A program made the translations under genes and the position numbers. DNA of 64,000 nucleotides from Cycas panzhihuaensis (Eukaryota > Cycadophyta), in NCBI GenBank assembly GCA_023213395.1, contig CM041465.1, positions 99,021,741 through 99,085,740 on the forward strand, read 5' to 3'. Shown one piece after another: positions 57,961-64,000 of the stretch; position 1 is the first letter of the stretch, and every line of letters begins with the position of its first letter. The notes under the pieces were generated by a model. The model did no database searches. It was given only the letters and a program-made list of their open reading frames with translations, and was not told the origin of the DNA.

Positions 57961-58640
57961 TCGGTCTCAAGTCGTGAAGGAGGTAACTGGTGCCTCTACA
58001 TCTACATCACACCTTGATCCTCCTTTGGAGACTGTTCCTCTGGAGATACCTTCGCTTCCCAAGAACGTTTTCGTCTACCTCAGTCGCTTCGACTTTAGAA
58101 GAGCCCTTACCCAACCCACAGGGAAGGGTAAGCAATTTTCCATAGTTGAAGAGCTTAACACCGTGGTCGCCGGGATGTCCATCATGTACGTCTTGAAGAG
58201 CTGTCCCAAGTAACGAATGCTCCTTTTGGAAGCTTTAGGATTGAATGATGTGCCTGTTCATACTTTAGGCATCACCCAAAGTTGTGAACCTGTCATCTCC
58301 TTTGATCCTAAAGATCTTCCTCCAGCCGGTGAAAGGGAGCACCAATGGAACTTCCCTTTCACCATCACCATAGACACACCCGATTGTACCTTGCGAGGGA
58401 CCGTCATTGACAACGGTTCTTTTGTTAACGCTATGCCCTTGCATGTCATGCAAGAGCTCAGCATTTTTGCCTTGGAACCTGTTCCATAGTAATGTTAAGG
58501 CTATGATGGTAGTAAGAAGACTCCTTTGGGGTCCGTCTCTATACTCTCACACTCAAGGATAAGACCATCCTCGCTGACATTGTTGTCCTTGATGTGGACA
58601 TTGATTAGAACCTCCTCTTAGGTTGACCATGGCTTGACCA
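57961..58640 (+). pseudogene. Protease region of element E
   Basis: A 90-codon clean frame (58217-58489) reads ALGLNDVPVHTLGITQSCEP, ISFDPKDLPPAGERE, WNFPFTITIDTP and TVIDNGSFVNAMPLHVMQEL. DNGS is the retropepsin active-site motif. Before it lies RRALTQPTGKGKQFSIVEEL (57974-58213). A stop and frame change follow 58489. Confidence 0.82.
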
Positions 58641-59700
58641 AATGGGAGCCGTCTGTTCCACCCGTTGGGGGCAACTCAAGTTTGTCCATAATGGGCAAAT
58701 GAAAGTTGTCTCTCGCGAATGACAACCTACGAAACAAATTAGACCATCCACTCAAGCAAGTCATAGCCAGTCAAAGGGAAGTAAAGGCCCTTCTACTCAT
58801 GCCTCGGCTTGCTCCATTGGCATACCCAATCCATCTCACATCGAAGTAGACCCCGTATCTTCTTCTCCTAGTCTCACGCGCTTTGCTCTTATTGGTGTTG
58901 GGAGTTAGGGGTACCTCATCTCGTTCTGTGATGATGAGTCTCACGATGAGGATGAGGAGTGTCTTTATCTCGTTTCTTTCCTCTGCACTAGTAGGTTATG
59001 CCCATCCCGTTCTAGATCCCCATCTAGAACCCTTCTCATTGGTGAGACTAGCCACTCCTCCGTGTCACATGTCATCACTCACACTAACTCATCCGTAGTT
59101 GGTCGTTCCTCTTCATCACCCCCCACAGGTGATGACTTTGAGGAACTCCTTTTCGCTCCTTCTGAGGAGCCCCTTTGAGACTCTCTCCTAGAGTCTCCTA
59201 AGGGAGACGGGCAACCGGGCGACCATCACGGTCCTGTTGTCCCCACTTCCTCTAGCACTTCATCTATTCAGAGTAAGGTCATCCATGGGGTGGATTACTT
59301 CGAAGACGATGAAGCCTTGCTCGAGCACCTAGCAGGCTTCGTGCCTAACTTGCCTTCTGGTCACCATAGGCTTGGCCACCAGAAGATTCTCATGATTGGG
59401 TCTACACTCACTCACCCAATCCCATCTCCTATTCCATCGCTTCCCGTTGACCTTGCCCCCCTCCATTTTGAGGAGGGAAATGCCATGTGCATGGGGGCAA
59501 CCCAAGACATCATCTTGACCCCCAGTAAGATCATTAAGGTCAGGAAGGAATGCTCTTCTGATGAGGTAAGGGAGTACTCCCTTTTGTTCCAGGAGTTTCA
59601 GGATGTTTTTATGTGGGATTATTCCAACATGAAGGGAATTGACCCCTCCATTATCACTCATAATCTCACCACAATTCCTGGTGCCTGTCCCATGCGCCAA
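58641..59700 (+). pseudogene. Protease-to-RT linker of element E
   Basis: CSTRWGQLKFVHNGQMKV near 58660-58710, then a poorly conserved middle, then DYFEDDEALLEHLAGFVPNL, LHFEEGNAMCMGATQDIILT, SDEVREYSLLFQEFQDVFMW, NMKGIDPSIITHNLTT (59290-59706), where RT begins. Confidence 0.75.
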
Positions 59701-60890
59701 AAGTAGCGTCCTGTCTACCCTAAGCTCTCAGCCGCCGTTAAGATGGAGGTCAAGAAGTCATTGAATCTTTGGACTTATTACCTCCATTGATTACCCTAAA
59801 TGGGTATCCAACATTGTCCCCATTGCTAAGAAGAATGGGTCTATCTAGATATGGATTGATTTCTATAATATTAACAACGCATGTCCTAAAGATAACTTCC
59901 CACTCTCCTTTATCAATCAAATCATTGATCGAACTGCTGGATTCGAAGTTATGTTCTTGATGGATGGCTTCTCTGGCTATAACCAGATCCAAATATCTCC
60001 TGAAGACTGCCATAAGATAGCCTTCACCACCCCATGGGGTACCTTTGACTATAAGGCAATGCCCTTCGGTCTTAAAAATGCAGGAGCCACATACAAGAGG
60101 GCTATGCAATTTATTTTCTATGACCTCATCAACAACATGTTGGAGGTCTTCATGGATGACATGATAGGTCTCTCACATACTAGAGCCCATCATCCCTCTG
60201 ACTTACGGGCCATCTTCACGCGATGCCGCAAGTATCATGTTAGTCTCGACCTGCTTCAATGTGTATTTGCCATAACCTCTAGCAAACTCCTGGACTTCCT
60301 TGTGTCAAAGCAAGGGATCCAAATTGACCTAGACAAAGTCAAGGCAATCCTTGACATGTCGCCTCCTAGAACCTAATGATAGATCAAGTCGTTTCTAGGT
60401 AGGCTTGGTTTCCTTAGGTATTTTTTGGTAGACTTTGCCATAAATGCCAAACCTCTCATAAACCTATTGAAGAAGGAAGCCCCCTTTGTTTGGTTTGATA
60501 AGACCCAACAAGCCTTTGCAAGACTCAAGGAAGCTCTCACTTCTGCTCTTATATTAGCGCCCCCTAGCTTTGATAGGCCCTTCATCCTTTGTACCTTGGC
60601 CACTGACGAATCCCTAAGCACTATGCTAGCTCATGAGGATGACTCAGGGGTTAAGAGAGCAATCTATTTCATCAGCTGCACTCTCATGGCTACTAAACTT
60701 AACTACTCTTTGGTCAAGAAGGAATGTCTCTCCTTTGTCCATGTGATCAAGAAGTTTAGACATTACTTCCTCGGTAATACTACCAAGGTGATTGTCCAGT
60801 CTAATCCCTTGCATTATTTACTTACTCGTTTAGATTTGATAGGTAGGGCAGGTCGTTGGACTATCTTGCTTCAAGAGTTTGACCTTTAAA
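59701..60890 (+). pseudogene. Reverse transcriptase and RNase H of element E
   Basis: RT: stops early (AAAATAG near 59700, TAG and TGG changes to 59950), then a clean frame 59951-60376 with FLMDGFSGYNQIQISPEDCH, AMPFGLKNAGATYKRAMQFI, VFMDDMIGLSHTRAHHPSDL. The connection and RNase H frame (60425-60889) reads KPLINLLKKEAPFVWFDKTQ, DRPFILCTLATDESLSTMLA, AIYFISCTLMATKLNYSLVK, KFRHYFLGNTTKVIVQSNPL. The first Asp block reads WIDFYNINNAC, where VDFRDIN is expected, so the catalytic Asp is kept. Confidence 0.85.
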
Positions 60891-61019
60891 TCATTAATAG
60901 GAAGTTGAAGAAGGGAATGATAGTGGCAGAGTAACTAGTTCATGCCCCCATTCCCAGCACATGTGACGGTCCCATTGATGACTCTCTCCCTGACGAGTCA
61001 ATCTTGACCATCTAGGGCA

Positions 61020-62293
61020 CTTCTCCTCATCCGCTCACTGATAGCAAGTGGTATGGCGACATTGTGCGGTATCTCACTCAGTAGGAATACCGCCCTGAAG
61101 CCAGCAACAAAGTCAGGTCACGCATCCACGCCACCACCAAATAATACTTCCTCGTAGATGAAGTGTTGTACAGGAGATCCTTCGATGGGATCCTTCTTTG
61201 CTGCATCACTTCAGACAAAGTGGACCAGATACTCCGCGAATGCCATCATGGCATTTGTGGGGGCCATTTTGGGGGCCAATCCATGGCCCAAAGGATCCTC
61301 CACATGGGCTATTATTGGCCGTCCCTTTTCAAGGATGCCCATGCCTACGCCCTGAGATGTCGACGATGCCAAGAGCATGCTAACATCTCTCACGTGCCTT
61401 CTAAGGCCCTCCATCCTATCATATCTCCATGGCCCTTTTCTCAATGGGGTTTAGACCTCATTAGTGCCATATCACCACCTTCTTCATCATAGCATAAGTA
61501 CATCTTAACTACCACGGAGTATTTTACAAAATGGGCAGAGGTAATCCCTCTGTCCACTACGCCTAGCAAGATGATAACCGCCTTCGTCTACTAACATATC
61601 ACTTGCCGTTTCAGGATTCCAGACGTCTTGATCACAGACAATGGAACCCCCTTTTGTAATAAGGAGATGGATGAGCTCTGCAAGAAATTCAAGATTTCTC
61701 ATAAGACCTCATCTCCTTATTACCCCTAAGCAAATGGACAAGTTGAATCATTCAACAAAACCCTTATTAACACTCTAAAGAAAACTGTTGCATAATCTCA
61801 AAGAGATTAGCATCTTTAGCTCCCTTCTACCCTGTGGGCGTATCGTACTTCTATCTGTACGACTACTGGAATGACACCATTCTCCTTAGTCTACGAAACT
61901 GAGGCGGTACTCCCACTGGAAGCGGAGATCCCCTCTCTGTGAGTCTCCCTTAGAGGTCTTATCGATGAAGAGTCTATCCATCAGGCTCGCCTTTTAGATC
62001 TTAAGGCTCTGGACGAGAGACGTTTGGTGGCTTACCAAGCAAACCTTGCTTCGAAAGCCCGCTCGCAAAGGACTTACAACAAACATCTTCGTACCCATCC
62101 TTTATACCCCCGGGACTACGTCCTCAAACTGGAATATCTCCATGATCGCCTAACCAAATTTGGGCCTAAATAGATCGATCCTTTCATCGTTCTCGAGAGC
62201 CTTGATAACGACGCTTATAGGATTGCCACTTTGGAGGGCTTAGAATTTGAGAAGGATGTCAACAGAAAATTCCTTAAGAAATTTTATGCATGA
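61020..62293 (+). pseudogene. Integrase of element E
   Basis: Zinc module ILRECHHGICGGHFGGQSMA and CRRCQEHANISHVPSKALHP (61163-61492), ISPWPFSQWGLDLISA (Asp), VLITDNGTPFCNKEMDELC (Asp), QVESFNKTLINTLKKTV (Glu), GMTPFSLVYETEAVLPLEAE, HDRLTKFGPK, VLESLDNDAYRIATLEGLEF and FLKKFYA with TGA at 62291. Stops (mostly TAG for CAG or TGG) interrupt it about every 100 codons. Confidence 0.85.
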
Positions 62294-62339
62294 TCCCCTC
62301 GGTGATCCCTTCACCTCGCTCTGAAATGAGCCTAAACTA

Positions 62340-62397
62340 CCATCTTAAGTTCATTCCCATTTATCCCAGCTACGAGTGGAATGACAACTTAGGATGG
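62340..62397 (+). other. Post-pol hairpin (E)
   Basis: Arms CCATCTTAAGTT and AACTTAGGATGG (one mismatch) with inner CATTCC/GGAATG, 46 bp after the integrase stop. Confidence 0.68.
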
Positions 62398-62871
62398 CCT
62401 CTCCCATCTCTTTCTGGTTCCTCCAACTGAACCCATATTCCCATGTTCTTTTGGGACTTTGTCCTCCTATTTGGGCATCCCCCAGTTAGGATGATGCTCT
62501 GGAGTATCGTTACTCCCCCTCTCGCTTGGAATTTCCTTCGCATATCCTGCTATGCATGTCGCCCTATTTCCTAACCCCACAAGTGTCTATCACCTCTACT
62601 CATGGTGGTCGTGTGTGCTCCTGTTAGATATATGGCCATGCATGGAAGGAAATGCGTGCATCTCAAATAAACATCATAATAAACATACATATTGAAATAA
62701 GGCACCAATTGCCCTGTCTATATATATATACATCAAAATCATATATCATATCGTACATATGGGAAGTCGGTGTCCTTGGAGGGGGGGTACAATCATATAA
62801 CTCTATATATATGACCCCCTGGAGACCCGTGCTTTCCCCTGTCAAAAATCAGATACATGAGTACTATACTA
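62398..62871. other. Region between convergent pol and accessory gene (E)
   Basis: About 470 bp, AT-rich in the second half (TA run 62722-62733). It matches the same region in B, C and D. No gene seen. Confidence 0.55.
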
Positions 62872-64000
62872 CTACGTTCCTGCTCCTGGGGTATCATCTC
62901 CTGGTCAGTGTGATCCCTCTCTTGGGGACCACATCCCTCTAACACTCCTCCTTAGTCTCCATGAGCTCCCTGCCTCACTCCCCTCATCTCGTAGCCTCCT
63001 CAGGGTCATTACTACCGTATAGGTCAGTGTCCTGCTCCATACCGACCTCAACATTGCCATGTCCTCGACTAGTTAATTGTATCACACCTGGATATGGTCC
63101 TGCTCCATCTCTATGAGGCGAAGCCTCTCCTCCATCCCCTGAAGTCTCTCCTCTAGCACTATCACCTGGATATGGCTTCCCATATCCCCTCTGGCTCCTC
63201 CCTGAGCCTCTAGTGCCTGTACGCGACTTTGTAGTGCGTCTCACTCACCGTGGGCCTCGTCCAACTCTCGTTGCAGCCGTTCCCTGAATGCTACATGCTC
63301 TTGGGACTTTGCAACCCATATATCTCTTGCCCTTGCCAATGGGGGGAATGTTGTCATATGGGCACCTACCGATCTGGGTGTATCCTCAGCCTAGATAGGT
63401 GGCTGCCCCTCTGCGTATACCTGAGGGAACATCTCCCTTACCATGGCCTCCACCAACCGTCGAATCTCTACGGTACCTGCAAACCCAACATGCCATATGT
63501 TAGTATATATATCCAGTCATATACCAAACTGAAATCAAATCAAGGCGTATGGGCATCTAGCTATCAAATAATAAGGAAAGCAAGGCCTCACCTGATGCGA
63601 CCGCCAGCACCTCCACCCGTGCGATGGCCTCTACCCCTGGCTCTCCACCAGCTGTTGGTGCCTCCTCCTCTGGCACCTCCTTTGCCACTGCCTCTGCTGT
63701 TGGAGCCTGCATCACTCTCTCTACTAGTGGAGCTATCCCCCTAGGTCTCTCTACGATCCTCAACCTCTGAGCTTATGTCACAAGCCCCCTCATCTCCTTG
63801 GTAGTCCCTGATGGACCTGCGTCCTCAATGGCTTGCGATGGGCCGGCCCCGTCACCTCTATCTCCCCCATCGTCGCTATCATTATCTCTGAGGATAGCCC
63901 CTATCACTCCTGCCTCCTGGTCACTATCCCATCTCGTCGATCTGTAAGGATCTGAGATGTAGTCAGTCATAGTAAGGAGATCTAGTGACATAGAATCCAT
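62872..64000 (-). pseudogene. Antisense accessory gene of element E, 3' part
   Basis: Minus strand. Exon 1 enters from the right edge: SLDLLTMTDYISDPYRSTRW, DSDQEAG, an Asp/Gly-rich linker, then AVAKEVPEEEAPTAGGEPGV and VLAVASG at the donor. Exon 2 (63476 downward) reads VEAMVREMFPQVYAEGQPPI, APRSVGAH-like TPRSVGAHMTTFPP, ARARDIWVAKSQEHVAFRER, LQRELDEAHGE, then a coiled-coil with stops and TTKSRTGTRGSGRSQRG (in another frame), ending at TAG 62872. Exon 2 is in one frame over its first 80 codons except one TAG. Confidence 0.75.
63477..63591 (-). other. Intron of the accessory gene (E), 115 bp
   Basis: Minus strand donor GCATCAG|GTGAGG and acceptor GGGTTTGCAG|GTACC, phase 1, with ACATATGGCATGTTGG near the acceptor. 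Same position as in B, C and D. Confidence 0.75.

Larger units (their letters stand above)
53216..64000 (+). mobile_element. Element E: Tat-like retrotransposon, cut by the right edge
   Basis: 5' LTR, PBS, gag, protease, RT, RNase H, integrase, hairpin, and the antisense accessory gene down to the window end. Old and CpG-poor but with long readable frames; pol is the best-preserved for domain reading. Inserted in the 5' LTR of D. Confidence 0.88.

Noticed and set aside
1-64000. Host protein-coding genes, tRNA, rRNA, CRISPR arrays or bacterial operons
   Set aside because: Every long frame with recognisable domains belongs to the retrotransposons. I saw no tRNA cloverleaf, rRNA block, or regularly spaced repeats.

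Overview
This window looks like plant nuclear heterochromatin: 64 kb of nested Ty3/gypsy LTR retrotransposons with no host gene that I can recognise. The pol domains (retropepsin with a DNGS motif, reverse transcriptase with FMDDM, RNase H, HHCC/DDE integrase), LTRs of about 2.3-2.9 kb, a TGGYGACC-type primer binding site and a second, archaeal-type RNase H all point to the Tat lineage (relatives of Retand, Ogre and maize Grande). The species cannot be named from the sequence; a land plant with a large genome, probably a flowering plant, is the best inference.

Layout. G: the LTR tip of a minus-strand element (1-213) inserted in the accessory gene of A. A: the 3' part of a plus-strand element (214-6284), itself inserted in F, of which only 6285-6866 is seen. 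D: an old minus-strand element (6867-53215), also sitting next to F sequence, and host to three further insertions: B (minus strand, 11297-27075, complete with both LTRs), C (plus strand, 33767-49711, complete, with a perfect 5-bp target duplication AGGGG) and E (plus strand, 53216 to beyond the right edge, inserted in the 5' LTR of D). All are one family or close subfamilies. All coding regions are broken by nonsense changes or frameshifts.

Organisation of one element, in its own sense direction: 5' LTR, PBS, gag (zinc knuckle CX2HX4HX4C), protease, a linker of about 1 kb, RT, RNase H, integrase, a conserved hairpin just after the pol stop, then a long 3' internal region. That region carries an antisense accessory gene (plant-mobile-domain-like N-terminus, acidic linker, coiled-coil C-terminus) facing pol convergently. 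Beyond it, in the sense direction again, is a free-standing archaeal-type RNase H ORF with its own start codon, then the polypurine tract and 3' LTR.

The most notable signals are in the 3' internal region. The antisense gene has a GT-AG, phase-1 intron of 107-115 bp at the same place in four copies (B, C, D, E), a TATATAAG box about 630-670 bp upstream of its start in three to four copies, and a GGTACC-centred palindrome of 28-34 bp in its presumed leader that recurs inside most LTRs. The intron is antisense to the genomic RNA, so retrotransposition would not remove it. An antisense accessory gene with its own promoter is known from maize Grande; the conserved intron, the position of the second RNase H and the shared palindrome are what deserve checking. 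GC-rich B and C lie inside CpG-depleted D, as the nesting order predicts.
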